Of a DNA stretch of 64,000 nt, positions 1 through 9,249 are shown piece by piece (the first letter of the stretch is position 1; each line of letters opens with the position of its first letter). The DNA comes from Opitutaceae bacterium (GTDB lineage Bacteria > Verrucomicrobiota > Verrucomicrobiia > Opitutales > Opitutaceae), in NCBI GenBank assembly GCA_016795545.1, contig JAEUGX010000033.1, positions 62,001 to 126,000 on the forward strand, read 5' to 3'. A program made the translations under genes and the position numbers. Under the pieces are notes generated by a model. That model saw only the letters and a program-made list of their open reading frames with translations, was not told the origin of the DNA and made no database searches.

Positions 1-280
1 GATTGAGAAACAGGACGCATTCGCCGGTCGTGACCCGGTAGCCCGCATTGTTGGCGCGGCCGAAACCCAGGTTGGCCGGCGGTTCGATCACCCGCACGGC
101 GGGAAATTCCGCCGCCAGCCAGGCGGCGACGCCGTCGCCCGGCGAGTTGTTCACCACGCAGACCTCGACGCGCCCACCCGGCAGCGTCGCCGGCAGCGAC
201 TTCAGGCAGGCCGGCAGCTCGTCGCGCGAACGGTAGGCAACGATGATGATGGAGAGCAGCGGCAAGTCCGGAATCGACAC
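1..280 (-). CDS. Family 2 glycosyltransferase, N-terminal part only (runs off the left edge)
   Basis: Reading the minus strand from about 280 down to 1 gives the start of a GT2 (GT-A fold) protein: LPLLSIIIVAYRSRDELPAC, then VCVVNNSPGDG and PPANLGFGRANNAGY. That order matches rhamnosyltransferase-type GT2 enzymes, which use nucleotide-sugars on the cytoplasmic face during surface polysaccharide assembly. The frame is open to base 1, so the acceptor part lies outside the window. No ATG lies in frame upstream of the conserved strand. The chosen start is a GTG at 280-278, which leaves only about 35 bases to the divergent GT2 on the plus strand. The family is clear; the exact start and the sugar are not. 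Confidence 0.75.
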   Translation of the reverse strand, partial: MSIPDLPLLSIIIVAYRSRDELPACLKSLPATLPGGRVEVCVVNNSPGDGVAAWLAAEFPAVRVIEPPANLGFGRANNAGYRVTTGECVLFLN

Positions 281-314
281 CCGGGCACGTTGGGTGATGC
301 TCGCCGCAAACGCA

Positions 315-1058
315 ATGCCCGCTCCCGCGCCGCTAGTCAGCGTCATCGTCGTCTGCCGGAATCCCGGCCCCGGTCTGGCCCGCGCGCTCGAGAGCGTTTG
401 GCGGCAGGAGGGCGCGACCGCGGAACTTGTCGTCATCGACGGCGCCTCGACGGACGGCACGCGCGAGTGGCTCGAGGCGCAGCGCGAGCGGATCGCCGCG
501 CTGGTCAGCGAACCCGACCACGGCGTGTACGACGCCATGAACAAGGGCTGGGACGCTGCCACCGGCGATTGGATCCTGTTTCTCGGAGCCGACGACCGGC
601 TGGCCCACCCCGGTGTCATTGCCGCCGCGACCGCCGCACTTGCCGGGATCCCCGACGGCGTTGCCACCGGCGAAGCCGTCTACGACGACGGTCGCCGCTA
701 CCGGCTCGCGGCCGACCCGCAGCCGGTCCGCCGCAATTTCGTGCACCACCAGGCTTCGTTCTACCGGCGTGAGCTGCGGACCGTAGCCGGCGGCTTCGAT
801 CCCGGCCTGCGCATCATGGGCGACTATGACTTCAACCTGCGGCTGTGGCGTCGCGGCATCCCCTTCCGGCCGCTGCCGCTGCACGTGAGCGACTGCGGCC
901 GCGGCGGGCTCAGTGACGCCGGCGGCTGGACCGGCTACCGCGAGGAAATCGCGGTGCGGCACCGGCACTTTCCCTTCCTCCGCTGCTGGCCCTGGGATGT
1001 CGGCTCGGTCGCACGCTACCTGCGGAAGCGACTGGTCCGCGCCGGGCGGCCGCGTTGA
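315..1058 (+). CDS. Family 2 glycosyltransferase
   Basis: A 247-residue GT2 enzyme predicted to move a sugar from a nucleotide donor in the cytoplasm. It opens with the GT-A strand VSVIVVCRNPGPG, then IDGASTDGT, EPDHGVYDAMNKG, the DXD-like LGADDRL, and GDYDFNLRLW near the acceptor side. This set fits WcaA or colanic-acid-type GT2 proteins that decorate exopolysaccharide. The open frame extends upstream, but the ATG at 315 puts the first beta strand at residue 8, the usual place. It is divergent from the truncated GT2 at the left edge and convergent with the GT8-like gene. No membrane segment is seen. Donor and acceptor cannot be named. Confidence 0.85.
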   Translation: MPAPAPLVSVIVVCRNPGPGLARALESVWRQEGATAELVVIDGASTDGTREWLEAQRERIAALVSEPDHGVYDAMNKGWDAATGDWILFLGADDRLAHPGVIAAATAALAGIPDGVATGEAVYDDGRRYRLAADPQPVRRNFVHHQASFYRRELRTVAGGFDPGLRIMGDYDFNLRLWRRGIPFRPLPLHVSDCGRGGLSDAGGWTGYREEIAVRHRHFPFLRCWPWDVGSVARYLRKRLVRAGRPR

Positions 1059-1067
1059 CTCCGGCCG

Positions 1068-2120
1068 TCAGGCCCGCCCCGCCCGGCGCCGCAGCCAGGC
1101 CAGCCCGCGCCCCGAATACCGGCCGAGGCCCAGCCGGCCCGAGATGAAGACCCCGCCGATCCGCAGCCAGTCCGAGCCGAACACCAGGCGCAGCGGCAGG
1201 GTGCGCCAGAATTCGCGGCCCAACCGGGCCGAGCGCGCCCTCGGCTGCCAGCCCGGGACCGCCCGGCGGAGTTCCGTCCGGGCAGCGCGGAGCGCGGTCC
1301 AGGCCGCGCCATACAGCGCGTTCCGCAGGCGCCAGGGCATCACGCCGTAGTCCAGCTGACCCGACTGCCACCACCAATCGCCGCCGAGCGCCCGGAACCG
1401 GGCGAAGTGGAAGACGACGAGCGGCGCGCCGGCGGCCGTCACGCCCCTCGGTCCGACCCGGACGTCGCGCGCCAGCCAGTTCCACGGTGCGAGGTTCACC
1501 CCCGGATGCGCGCAGACCACCACCCCGGGAAAGAGCCGCGGCCACTGCTCGAGGTATTTCTGGTCCGCGTAGCGCCCGGGCTCGAGCTCGTCGCGGCACC
1601 ACTCGAGGCAGCGCTCTCGCCACCAGTCGAGGCACGCCGTGCCCGCCGCATCGCGCCGCCAGCCGAGCACGCCGACGTTGTAGATGCCGTGCCGCTCGTA
1701 GTGCGCCAGGAACGGCGGGAAACCGTGCGCGCAGAGCAACACGCTGCCGCGCCCCAGCTCCTCCCAGATGGGCGCCGGGTCGGCGAAGAACAGCAGGTCG
1801 GCGTCGAGGTAGACGAGCGCGGCGATCTCGGGCCGCGACCGCAGCAGGTGCCGCGGCCAGCAAGGGGAAAGGGTAAAGTAGTATTCGACCCGCGCGCGGT
1901 CTTCCTTGGCCGCCGACAGCGCCGGGTCAGCCGCCTCCAGCTCGGCCAGCGGCACCGCACGCAGGGCGGGATCCCCTAGCGCCCGCAGCGCGGCGGCCGT
2001 GTCTTCGTCCAGCGCGAGCACCCACAGCACCGCCGCCGGGTCGTGCGCGGCGAGTGAGCGCCAAAGCGCCAGCCCCTGCGGCAGGAATCCCTGGTCGAAA
2101 TACGTGCAGTAGTGGTTCAT
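1068..2120 (-). CDS. GT8/glycogenin-like glycosyltransferase
   Basis: 350 residues. The N-terminus MNHYCTYFDQGFLPQGLALW resembles a GT-A domain that acts on a carrier. The metal-binding DXD motif is YLDADLLFF (D106 and D108). IYNVGVLGWRRD and DQKYLEQWP follow, as in GT8 or nucleotide-diphospho-sugar transferases. The ATG at 2120 was chosen because it overlaps the stop of the upstream methyltransferase by 4 bases. It also gives a family-like N-terminus, although the frame stays open much further. It is the last gene of a minus-strand operon that starts with the flippase at 7487. The C-terminal 100 residues are rich in Arg and Trp and may bind membrane. The sugar is unknown. Confidence 0.8.
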   Translation of the reverse strand: MNHYCTYFDQGFLPQGLALWRSLAAHDPAAVLWVLALDEDTAAALRALGDPALRAVPLAELEAADPALSAAKEDRARVEYYFTLSPCWPRHLLRSRPEIAALVYLDADLLFFADPAPIWEELGRGSVLLCAHGFPPFLAHYERHGIYNVGVLGWRRDAAGTACLDWWRERCLEWCRDELEPGRYADQKYLEQWPRLFPGVVVCAHPGVNLAPWNWLARDVRVGPRGVTAAGAPLVVFHFARFRALGGDWWWQSGQLDYGVMPWRLRNALYGAAWTALRAARTELRRAVPGWQPRARSARLGREFWRTLPLRLVFGSDWLRIGGVFISGRLGLGRYSGRGLAWLRRRAGRA

Positions 2121-3073
2121 CCCGTCCCCGTCAGCCGCCGCCACAACCAGCCCGGCGCACCGCGAACGAGCGACCAGCGCAGGCTTCGCGCGCTCGCCCG
2201 CGCCAGGACGCCGAAGAGATCCTCCCCGAAGCGCGCGGCGCCGGTCTCGGCGGCGGCCAAGGCGCCGCCGGGCTGGCCCATGAGCGTGGCGCACACCCAG
2301 GCCAGCAGCAGCGCGCGGCGATCGAGCGCCGCGGGGGTCCGCTCGACATCGCGGAGATAAGTCAGGTTCGCCCACGCCGGCGAGCCCGGCGCCAGCCGGC
2401 GCGCCCAGCGCAGCGCTCCCGGTCCCAGATGCCGTCCGAACACCTCGGGGCGGCCACGCACCGTGCGGCCCAGCCGCAGTTCCGCCAGCCAGAAGGGCTC
2501 GTCCGCCATCGCCGCGAGCACCTCCGGCACCCGGTCCTCGCCCTCGTAGGCCGCGATGATGCCGGGTTCGAACTCGGCCACCAGCAGGCGCTCGCGCCAG
2601 GCCGGGGGCAGGCTGCGGTAGATGCCGAGGTCGAGCCCCTGGGTGTCGCACTTGAGCCAGTCGATCCGGGTGACGCCCTGGGCGGTGAGCGCAGCCTCGA
2701 GCGTCGACGCCGGGAAGCGCCGGGTCTCGGTCACCGCGAAGAAATCCGCGAACAGCCACTCGCGCAGCGCGTCTACCCGGGGCCGGAGCGTGCTGGAACA
2801 TTGCGGCGAACGGGTCAGGTGCAGCTCCTGCCGCCCGTCCGCCGGTGCGGCCGGCACGACCAGCGTCGGACAGTAGATCCACCGCCGGAAGCCCGCCGGC
2901 CCCCGCGCCAGCGGCGCCGCCTCGCGCGTATCGGGCTCAAAGCCCACGCCCACCGCGTGCCGCGCGATCCGACGCCAGGCGGCCGGCACGCCGCCGGCCG
3001 CGCCGACATCGACCAGCACCGGCGGCGCGTCCCGGAACTCGGGTTCGACGAGCACACGATCGATCAGGCTCAT
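2117..3073 (-). CDS. FkbM-like SAM-dependent methyltransferase
   Basis: A 318-residue protein with a class I methyltransferase core. VLVDVGAAGGVPAAW is the SAM-binding glycine loop. IDWLKCDTQGLDLGIYRSL is the characteristic FkbM segment, with Asp in the usual LKID/CDxQG position. FkbM-type enzymes O-methylate sugars or polyketides, so methylation of a glycan residue is the likely role. The start at 3073 overlaps the preceding gene by 4 bases (ATGA), and the stop overlaps the GT8-like gene by 4 bases. Both overlaps indicate translational coupling. The C-terminal third has no recognisable domain. The fold is well supported; the substrate is inferred from context only. Confidence 0.78.
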   Translation of the reverse strand: MSLIDRVLVEPEFRDAPPVLVDVGAAGGVPAAWRRIARHAVGVGFEPDTREAAPLARGPAGFRRWIYCPTLVVPAAPADGRQELHLTRSPQCSSTLRPRVDALREWLFADFFAVTETRRFPASTLEAALTAQGVTRIDWLKCDTQGLDLGIYRSLPPAWRERLLVAEFEPGIIAAYEGEDRVPEVLAAMADEPFWLAELRLGRTVRGRPEVFGRHLGPGALRWARRLAPGSPAWANLTYLRDVERTPAALDRRALLLAWVCATLMGQPGGALAAAETGAARFGEDLFGVLARASARSLRWSLVRGAPGWLWRRLTGTG

Positions 3074-3822
3074 GCGGTGGCCTCCGATGTCGCAGGTTTC
3101 TCCGCGAGCACGACGTTGTCGAGGTACAGGTCCGGATTCCCGGGCAGCACCCAAGCCAGCGCCCCGCCGAGCAGGTTGAGCGGCGCGAGCAGCAGCAGCT
3201 GCACCAGCAGGTTCAGCGCGCGTGACCGGCCGTGCAAAAGCTTGTAGAGGTAGCCCGCGCCGAGCTGCACCAGCGCCCGGCCGTCGGCGCAGGTCTTGCG
3301 CTGGGCCACGATCGTGTATCCCGCCGTCCGCAGCAGGTACGCTAGCCCGAACGAAGAGTAGCGGCCATAGTCATGGGGCTGGGAGTGCTCATCCCAAGCA
3401 AAGGGCGTGGTCAGGAGCAGCCGGCCGCCGGGCCGCAGCACCCGGCGGATCTCGCCGAGGAACTCGACCGGCGTGAAGACGTGCTCCAGCACCTGCGAGC
3501 AGATCACCGCGTCGAAGCTGGCGTCCGGGACCGGGAAGCGTCCACCTTCGTAGTACAGGTCCGCCGCGCCCAGTCCGCGGAGCTCGGGAGTGTCCAACTC
3601 CAGGCCGAGGTACTCCGCCGCAGGCACGAGATGCCGGTACGGTTTGCGGCCGCAGCCGACGTCCAGCACCCGGCCGCGCAGGCCCGGGAAAAACTCGGCC
3701 AGCGCGCGGTGCAGCCCCCGCCGCGCATGGTAGAAGGGGTTCACCAGCAGGCCCCACGGCCCCGGCGTGAAGAGCTGCCGCCACCACCAGCGGCGGAACG
3801 GGCTTGTTCCCGGGGCGCTCAT
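3070..3822 (-). CDS. Class I SAM-dependent methyltransferase (Methyltransf_11 type)
   Basis: 250 residues. RVLDVGCGRKPYRHLVP is motif I, LGLELDTP marks the acidic residue that holds the SAM ribose, and CSQVLEHVFTPVEFLGEI with RRVLRPGGRLLLTTP are motifs typical of Methyltransf_11. A hydrophobic stretch near the C-terminus (ALNLLVQLLLLAPLNLLGGA) suggests a membrane anchor, so it may work on a lipid-linked glycan. The ATG at 3822 overlaps the previous stop by 4 bases. It lies in the glycan operon between a GT-methyltransferase fusion and an FkbM-like gene. The substrate is unknown. Confidence 0.82.
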   Translation of the reverse strand: MSAPGTSPFRRWWWRQLFTPGPWGLLVNPFYHARRGLHRALAEFFPGLRGRVLDVGCGRKPYRHLVPAAEYLGLELDTPELRGLGAADLYYEGGRFPVPDASFDAVICSQVLEHVFTPVEFLGEIRRVLRPGGRLLLTTPFAWDEHSQPHDYGRYSSFGLAYLLRTAGYTIVAQRKTCADGRALVQLGAGYLYKLLHGRSRALNLLVQLLLLAPLNLLGGALAWVLPGNPDLYLDNVVLAEKPATSEATA

Positions 3823-5459
3823 GGGTGCACCCGCTCGAGGCAGAGGGAGCGGAACTCGACCCCGGCCGGCGTGGCCACCTCGTCGCGCCACTCGCGCGCC
3901 ACGCGGTAGCGCCCGGCGAACGCCGCCAGGAATTCGTCCCGCGCGAAAAACCAGCAAGGATAGCTGGCCGGATAGATCGAGCGCGGCACCCGTTGCACCA
4001 TCAGCCGGGTCGGGCCGGCCGCGGTGAAGCCGGTCCGCTCGACGATCACTCGAGCCGGCATGGTCCGCAGTAGGTCGGCCAGCACCGCAAAAGGCGACGG
4101 CAGGTAGCAGAGCACGCTGGCAAGGAGGACGACGTCCGGCACGCCCGCATCACAGGCCTCCGCCACGGAGGAGTAAAACTCCAATTCCCCGCCGGCGAAC
4201 TCCCGTCGGCCTGCCGCGGCGAGCCCGGGCTGCTCCACGACCGCCCAGCGGAGGGGCGCGGCCGCCCGCAGCGCCGCCCGGTTCTGGTGATAGAGGCCGC
4301 CAAGCGCACCGCCGAAGTCCAGAACGTGCAGGACCTGGCCCGCTCGCGGGGCGCCGGCCAGGAACACGAGCGGCGGCCAGGGCGGCGGCGGCGTGGTGAA
4401 CGCCACCCCGTCGCGTTCGTACGCGGCCGCGCCGGCCCGCACCCGCCGCGCCGCCGCGATCACTCGCTCCGTGATCGCCGCGGCATCGTAACCCGTGGCG
4501 GCGGCCCGGGCCGCCGCCCAGTCCGGAAAATTCCCCTCCCAGCGGACGCGGAAGAAGCGCCGCCGGACAGGATCCAGTAGCCGGGCGGGCACCAGCCGGC
4601 GCAGCAGCCGCGCCGCGAGCCCCGGGGTGCGGCCGGCCGCAGCCTGCCACCGCGCCCGGCAGTCCGGGTGCTCGACCGCCTCGGGCCAGATGGCCGGCAC
4701 CGGCGGAGCCGCCGCCAACGGCGGGTTGGCCCAACCAGCCGCGGCACCGGCATTGGTCGCAGCAGCATCAAATCCGATGTGCTCGACCATGCTCCAAGGC
4801 GGGCGAACGCACAATCCACCGTGCTGCAGGTGGTGGTAAAGCCAGCGCACCGCCCAGATGTTCCGGCGCCGCTCCGCCCGCGCCATCACCGGCAGGTCCG
4901 CCCCGTACGCATCCGGGGCCAGGCCGCGGGCCCGCACGGCCGCCAGCTTCTCGCAGGCCGACTGCTCCATGCCACGCCAGGCACGAGCATAGCCGCCCCA
5001 CACCCAACACTCCGCGCGGGCGTCGAGATACGGCCGGGCGCCCAAGTCGGCAGGGGTGATCCGCGGATGACTCCACGCCGTGACGCTCATGACGCGATCG
5101 TCCGCCGCGTAGTGGCGCAGCGCGGCGCACAGCCAGGCGTAGGTGCCCGGGACACAGACCAGGTCATCCTCCCAGACGATGAAAGCCGGGTGGCGGGCGG
5201 CGACTTCGCCCACGCCGGCCAACACGTTCCGGCCCAGCCCGAGGTTCGCCGCGCGCTCGTGCAGCCGCAGCTCGCACCAGTCGACCGCGCGGAGCTGCGC
5301 GCGGACGGCCGCGACCGCCGCGGCGTCCGCCGGCCCCCGGGCGCCGTCGGCGTACGCGTAGATCAGCGGGACCTGATTCTCGCGCAATGCGGCCAGCACC
5401 CGGGCAAGGTGCGCCGGGCGGGCGTAAGCGAAAAGCACGACGGGAATCTCCGGCTTCAC
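3819..5459 (-). CDS. Fusion: GT-A glycosyltransferase plus TIGR04325-type methyltransferase
   Basis: A 546-residue two-domain protein. Residues 1-270 look like a GT-A transferase of the GNT-I-like kind: PVVLFAYARPAHLARVL at the start, and the metal-binding WEDDL at 96-100 followed by CVWGG-type and ERRRNIWAVRWLYHH segments. Residues 300-546 match the putative methyltransferase family TIGR04325: WEGNFPDW at 307-314, then VLDFGGALGGLYHQNR at 379-394, with Tyr/Leu-rich strands after it. The start is a GTG at 5459, which overlaps the upstream stop by 4 bases (GTGA). The open frame continues upstream but would overrun the neighbouring gene. The fusion suggests that one enzyme both adds and methylates a sugar. 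The order of the two steps is not known. Confidence 0.75.
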   Translation of the reverse strand: MKPEIPVVLFAYARPAHLARVLAALRENQVPLIYAYADGARGPADAAAVAAVRAQLRAVDWCELRLHERAANLGLGRNVLAGVGEVAARHPAFIVWEDDLVCVPGTYAWLCAALRHYAADDRVMSVTAWSHPRITPADLGARPYLDARAECWVWGGYARAWRGMEQSACEKLAAVRARGLAPDAYGADLPVMARAERRRNIWAVRWLYHHLQHGGLCVRPPWSMVEHIGFDAAATNAGAAAGWANPPLAAAPPVPAIWPEAVEHPDCRARWQAAAGRTPGLAARLLRRLVPARLLDPVRRRFFRVRWEGNFPDWAAARAAATGYDAAAITERVIAAARRVRAGAAAYERDGVAFTTPPPPWPPLVFLAGAPRAGQVLHVLDFGGALGGLYHQNRAALRAAAPLRWAVVEQPGLAAAGRREFAGGELEFYSSVAEACDAGVPDVVLLASVLCYLPSPFAVLADLLRTMPARVIVERTGFTAAGPTRLMVQRVPRSIYPASYPCWFFARDEFLAAFAGRYRVAREWRDEVATPAGVEFRSLCLERVHP

Positions 5460-6139
5460 AGGCCCAGGACGTTGTCCCTCCGGTAGAACACGGTCGTGCA
5501 CTTCCGTTCCACCCGGCCCGGGGCAAGCCCCCAGAACTCCACCGCGCGGAACCCCGCTGCGGCCAGTCGCACCCTGGCTGGCTCGTACTCGGGCCGCTCG
5601 GCGTCGTCGAGCACCAGCACCCCGCCCGGCGCCAGCCGCGGCAGGGCGGCGGCGACGCAGCGCACCCGGTCGACGCCGTCGACGCAGACCAGCTCCGGCG
5701 GCGCCGGACACTCGGCGATCGCCTCCGCGTAGTCCGCCGACTCTCCCGGCCGCACGAGCAGCCGCGCCTGGCGCGGCAGGGCGGGACGCAGCCGGTCGGC
5801 GAAGGCGGCGTCATGCTCGACCGCGGTGACCGCCGCGACCCGGGCCGCGAAATAAAGGGTCGAGGCGCCGGCCCCGTACTCGAAGACGGTCCACCCCCGC
5901 CCGAGGCGCGGGCCGAGGAAATCGATGAACGGGAAGGTCGTCCACGGCTGCGGCGCGCCGCCGGCGTCGACGATGGCGCCCGCCCGGACGCTGCGCACCC
6001 AGCCGGTCTCGGCGAGGTAGCCCGCGGTGACGAGCGTGCCCAGCTTGCGCGCGAAGACGGGGCGCGCGAGCAGGCGGAGGAACATCCAGGCCTTGCGGGC
6101 CGGGGACGGCAACGGCGGCGGATCAGGCGGCGCGGACAT
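5456..6139 (-). CDS. Class I SAM-dependent methyltransferase-like protein
   Basis: 227 residues. [29 protein letters not shown] holds a glycine-rich SAM loop, with [14 protein letters not shown] as the ribose-binding strand and LVCVDGVDR and [20 protein letters not shown] further on. This pattern is common in putative methyltransferases of polysaccharide clusters. The start at 6139 overlaps the flippase gene by 17 bases. The stop shares 4 bases with the GTG start of the fusion gene. No membrane segment is evident. The fold is reasonably sure; no substrate can be named. Confidence 0.72.
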   Translation of the reverse strand: MSAPPDPPPLPSPARKAWMFLRLLARPVFARKLGTLVTAGYLAETGWVRSVRAGAIVDAGGAPQPWTTFPFIDFLGPRLGRGWTVFEYGAGASTLYFAARVAAVTAVEHDAAFADRLRPALPRQARLLVRPGESADYAEAIAECPAPPELVCVDGVDRVRCVAAALPRLAPGGVLVLDDAERPEYEPARVRLAAAGFRAVEFWGLAPGRVERKCTTVFYRRDNVLGL

Positions 6140-7487
6140 AGCGGAACCAGCGGAAGGGGATCAGCAGCGCCCGGGCCTGCATCCAGGCGGCGGCGCGCGC
6201 GGGCGCGAAGCAGAAGGAGGTGAGCCACGCGGCCACCGCCTGGCCCGCCAGGGTGGCCAGCGCGGCGCCCGCGGCGCCGTGCCGCGGGATGAGCGCGAGG
6301 TTCAGACCCACGTTGGTCAGCAGGCCGGCGAGGGTGGCGCAGAGATAGAACCGCGTGTGGCCCTCGTTCACGAGGAACTGCCCGCGCGCGACGCCGAGGA
6401 AGACGAACACGCTCGACCAGATGTGCACCGCCAGCACGGGCGCGGCGTCCGCATACGCGGCGCCGTAGGCGGCCCGCACCACCCAGGGCGCCAGGAAGGC
6501 GAGCGGCACGGCCAGCGCGTAGGCCAGGCCGGCGTTGAGATCGTAGGCCGCCTGCAGGCGCCGCGCATACGCGGCGGGACCGGCCGCGCGGGCGCGGAGC
6601 ACCGACGGCAGCAGGCTGGACGCCAGCGCGACCGGCACGAAGTACCAGATTTCCGTGAACCGGACCGCCGCCGCGTAGACGCCGGCCTCGCGTTCGCCCG
6701 CCAGGCGCGTGAGCATGACCACGTCGACCCGCAGGTAGAGCCCCACCGCGAAGCCGGACAGGAGCAGCGGCCAGGCGCCGCGCAGCAGCTCCGCGGCCAG
6801 CCGGCGGTCGAACCGCGCGGGGACCAGGCGCAGTCCGCGCGCCCAAGCCAGTCCGCCCAGCACGGCCGCGGCCACGGCCAGCTCGGCCACCGCTGCCCAT
6901 GCGAAAGCGACCAGCGGCGCCCCCTGCCGGATCAGGGCGACGCGCACGGCGGCACCGACCGCCAGGGCGGCCAACTGCGCGGCCACCGAGAACCGGGCCT
7001 CGAGACGCGCCTGGAAGTGCAGGTCGGCGACCAGCAGCGCCGGCTGGAAGAGCGTGAGCCCGAGCACCGGCAGGAGGATCCGGCCGGGCTCTCCCCCGGC
7101 GCCGGCCGTGGCGGCCAGCAGCACGAGCCCCCAGGCGAGCGCCCCGCCGGCCAGGCGGAGGCCGCCGGCCGTGGCCAGCAGGGCGCTCGCCCGATCCGGC
7201 CGCCGGATCAGCTCGCGGCGCACCAGCCCGTCCAGCCCGAGCTCGGCCAGCAGCGCGGCGATGCCGACGAGCGCAAGCGCGTAGCTGAGCTCGCCGAACC
7301 GCCCCGGACCGAGGTAGCGGGCGACCCAGAAGCCCACGCCGACGTTGAGCAGGAGCCGCGCCGCCTTCTCGGCCGCCAGCCAGCCGAAGTTGCCGGCGGC
7401 GGCGCGGACGCCCGGGCGGGTAAAGAGAGTCTGAAAAACGGACGGCAAGGCTGGCCGCACGGTGCCGGAGGCGCCGGGACACGTCAA
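6123..7487 (-). CDS. Polysaccharide flippase (Wzx/MOP family)
   Basis: 454 residues and about 12 to 14 hydrophobic segments. The N-terminus has the MOP-family pattern: [37 protein letters not shown]. Wzx-type proteins flip undecaprenyl-diphosphate-linked oligosaccharides from the inner to the outer leaflet of the cytoplasmic membrane. It heads the minus-strand glycan operon (7487 to 1068), so the enzymes after it probably build the repeat unit it exports. The start at 7487 is an ATG 63 bases from the divergent GT2 at 7551, so a shared promoter region lies between. No Wzy polymerase was recognised next to it. Confidence 0.85.
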   Translation of the reverse strand: MTCPGASGTVRPALPSVFQTLFTRPGVRAAAGNFGWLAAEKAARLLLNVGVGFWVARYLGPGRFGELSYALALVGIAALLAELGLDGLVRRELIRRPDRASALLATAGGLRLAGGALAWGLVLLAATAGAGGEPGRILLPVLGLTLFQPALLVADLHFQARLEARFSVAAQLAALAVGAAVRVALIRQGAPLVAFAWAAVAELAVAAAVLGGLAWARGLRLVPARFDRRLAAELLRGAWPLLLSGFAVGLYLRVDVVMLTRLAGEREAGVYAAAVRFTEIWYFVPVALASSLLPSVLRARAAGPAAYARRLQAAYDLNAGLAYALAVPLAFLAPWVVRAAYGAAYADAAPVLAVHIWSSVFVFLGVARGQFLVNEGHTRFYLCATLAGLLTNVGLNLALIPRHGAAGAALATLAGQAVAAWLTSFCFAPARAAAWMQARALLIPFRWFRYVRAA

Positions 7488-7550
7488 CGCTGGCGGCAGA
7501 TTCGGCTTCCGTTACGGCGGGCGCAAAGTAGCTTTCCGCACTGCCGACGC

Positions 7551-8243
7551 ATGAAGCTCTCCATCGTCATCCCCTGCTACAACGAGCGGAACACCATCCG
7601 CGCGATCGTCGACGCCGTGCGCGCGGCGCCGGTCGCGGACAAGGAGATCATCGTGGTCGACGACTGCTCGACGGACGGGACGCGCGACATCCTCCAGCGG
7701 GAGATCGAGCCGCTGGTGGACCGCGTCATCTACCACCCGATCAACTGCGGCAAGGGCGCCGCGCTGCGCACGGGCTTCGCCGCCGCGACCGGCGACGCCG
7801 TGATCGTGCAGGACGCCGACCTGGAATACGATCCGCAGGAGTATCCGCGGCTCCTGAAGCCCGTGGTCGACGGCAAGGCCGACGTGGTGTTCGGCTCCCG
7901 CTTCATGGGCGGCGAGGCGCACCGCGTGGTCTATTTCTGGCACATGGTCGGCAACCGCTTCCTCACCCTGCTCTCCAACATGTGCACCAACATCAACCTC
8001 ACGGACATGGAGACCTGCTACAAGCTGTTCCGGCGCGAGGTGCTGCAGAAGATCCGGCTCGAGGAGAACCGGTTCGGCTTCGAGCCCGAGATCACCGCGA
8101 AGGTCGCCGCCCTGGAAAACTGCCGGATCTTCGAGGTCGGCATCAGCTACTACGGGCGCACCTACGCCGAGGGTAAGAAGATCGGCTGGCGCGACGGCTT
8201 CCGCGCGATCTGGGCCATCGTGAAGTACAACCTGCTGCGCTGA
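7551..8243 (+). CDS. GT2, dolichol/polyprenol-phosphate mannosyltransferase-like
   Basis: 230 residues with the full DPM1-type motif set: [48 protein letters not shown] and VFGSRFMGG. Enzymes of this kind move a sugar from GDP- or UDP-sugar to polyprenyl phosphate at the cytoplasmic face. The product is the donor for GT-C membrane transferases, of which this window holds eight. There is no C-terminal membrane segment, unlike the next gene. The ATG at 7551 is the first in frame, and the much longer upstream frame is antisense to the flippase. It begins a plus-strand run with the GT2 at 8299 and the membrane protein at 9246. Confidence 0.88.
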   Translation: MKLSIVIPCYNERNTIRAIVDAVRAAPVADKEIIVVDDCSTDGTRDILQREIEPLVDRVIYHPINCGKGAALRTGFAAATGDAVIVQDADLEYDPQEYPRLLKPVVDGKADVVFGSRFMGGEAHRVVYFWHMVGNRFLTLLSNMCTNINLTDMETCYKLFRREVLQKIRLEENRFGFEPEITAKVAALENCRIFEVGISYYGRTYAEGKKIGWRDGFRAIWAIVKYNLLR

Positions 8244-8298
8244 GCCGGCGCCGGCAAAATTGCTTCACCCGCCCCCGACCCGCGCCTAACCTGCCGCC

Positions 8299-9249
8299 AT
8301 GCGCAGCCCCGCCCACCCGCCCGCGGTCACGCTCGTGATCCCCGTGTTCAACGAGGAGGCTGTGCTGCCCGAGCTGTTCCGGCGGCTGGCGGCGGTGTTC
8401 GACGCCCATCCCGGGGTGCTGTGGAGCGCGCTGCTCGTCAACGACGGCAGCCGCGACCGCACGCCCGCGATGGTGCGGGAGCGCGCGGCGGCCGACCCGC
8501 GGTTCCAGCTGCTCGAGCTGACCCGCAACTTCGGCTTCCAGGCGGCGCTGGCCGCCGGGTTGGCGCACGCCCCGGGCGACGCGATCGTGACGATGGACGC
8601 CGACCTGCAGGACCCCCCCGAGGTCATCCCCGAGCTGGTCGCGCGCTGGCGCGAGGGCGCCGACGTCGTGCGCGCCGTCCGCCGCTCGCGGGAGGAGACC
8701 GGGCTGCGGCGGCTCGGCATGGACGCCTTCCACGGAATCTTCGGGCGCCTGGCCGACTACCCGATCGAGGCCAATACGGGCACCTTCGGGCTCATGGGAC
8801 GCGAGGCCGTCGACACGCTCAACCGGCTGCCCGAGCGGAACCGGTTCTTCCCGGGCCTGCGGACCTGGGTCGGCTTCACGACCGCCGAGGTGGTCTATGA
8901 CCGCAAGCAACGCGCCGCCGGCGAGCCGCAGCAAACCTTCAGCCGCCTCATCCGGTACGCGCTCGACGGCGTATTCAGCTTCTCTTACCTGCCGCTGAGG
9001 GTGCTGACCTACATTGGCATCGGCATCAGCGGATTCGGCTTCGCGGTCGGCCTGTTCTTCATCGTGCGCCGCCTGCTCGGCATCGAGGTGGCGCAGATGG
9101 GCTTCACCACGCTGGTCACGCTCGTCCTGTTCATCGGCGGCGTGCAGCTGATCGCCATCGGCGTGCTGGGCGAATACCTGGGCCGGATCTACGACGAGGT
9201 GAAGCAGCGCCCGCTCTACGTGGTGCGGCGCGAGCCGCCCCGGCCATGA
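8299..9249 (+). CDS. GT2 with C-terminal membrane segments (GtrB/ArnC-like)
   Basis: 316 residues. The catalytic domain has VTLVIPVFNEEAVLPELF, LLVNDGSRDRT, TRNFGFQAAL, IVTMDADLQDPPEVI and RNRFFPGLRTWVGF, the hallmarks of GtrB/ArnC/YfdH polyprenyl-phosphate glycosyltransferases. Two membrane helices follow from about residue 232 (VLTYIGIGISGFGFAVGLFF and LVTLVLFIGGVQLIAIGVL), then GEYLGRIYDEVKQRPLY, which is typical of the family. It would charge undecaprenyl phosphate with a single sugar for later use outside the membrane. Its stop overlaps the start of the 743-residue membrane protein by 4 bases, which suggests the two act together. Confidence 0.9.
   Translation: MRSPAHPPAVTLVIPVFNEEAVLPELFRRLAAVFDAHPGVLWSALLVNDGSRDRTPAMVRERAAADPRFQLLELTRNFGFQAALAAGLAHAPGDAIVTMDADLQDPPEVIPELVARWREGADVVRAVRRSREETGLRRLGMDAFHGIFGRLADYPIEANTGTFGLMGREAVDTLNRLPERNRFFPGLRTWVGFTTAEVVYDRKQRAAGEPQQTFSRLIRYALDGVFSFSYLPLRVLTYIGIGISGFGFAVGLFFIVRRLLGIEVAQMGFTTLVTLVLFIGGVQLIAIGVLGEYLGRIYDEVKQRPLYVVRREPPRP

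Noticed and set aside
6027..7550. Long plus-strand extension upstream of the DPM1-like gene
   Set aside because: The extension is antisense to the flippase and lacks hydrophobic or catalytic motifs. The true start is the ATG at 7551.
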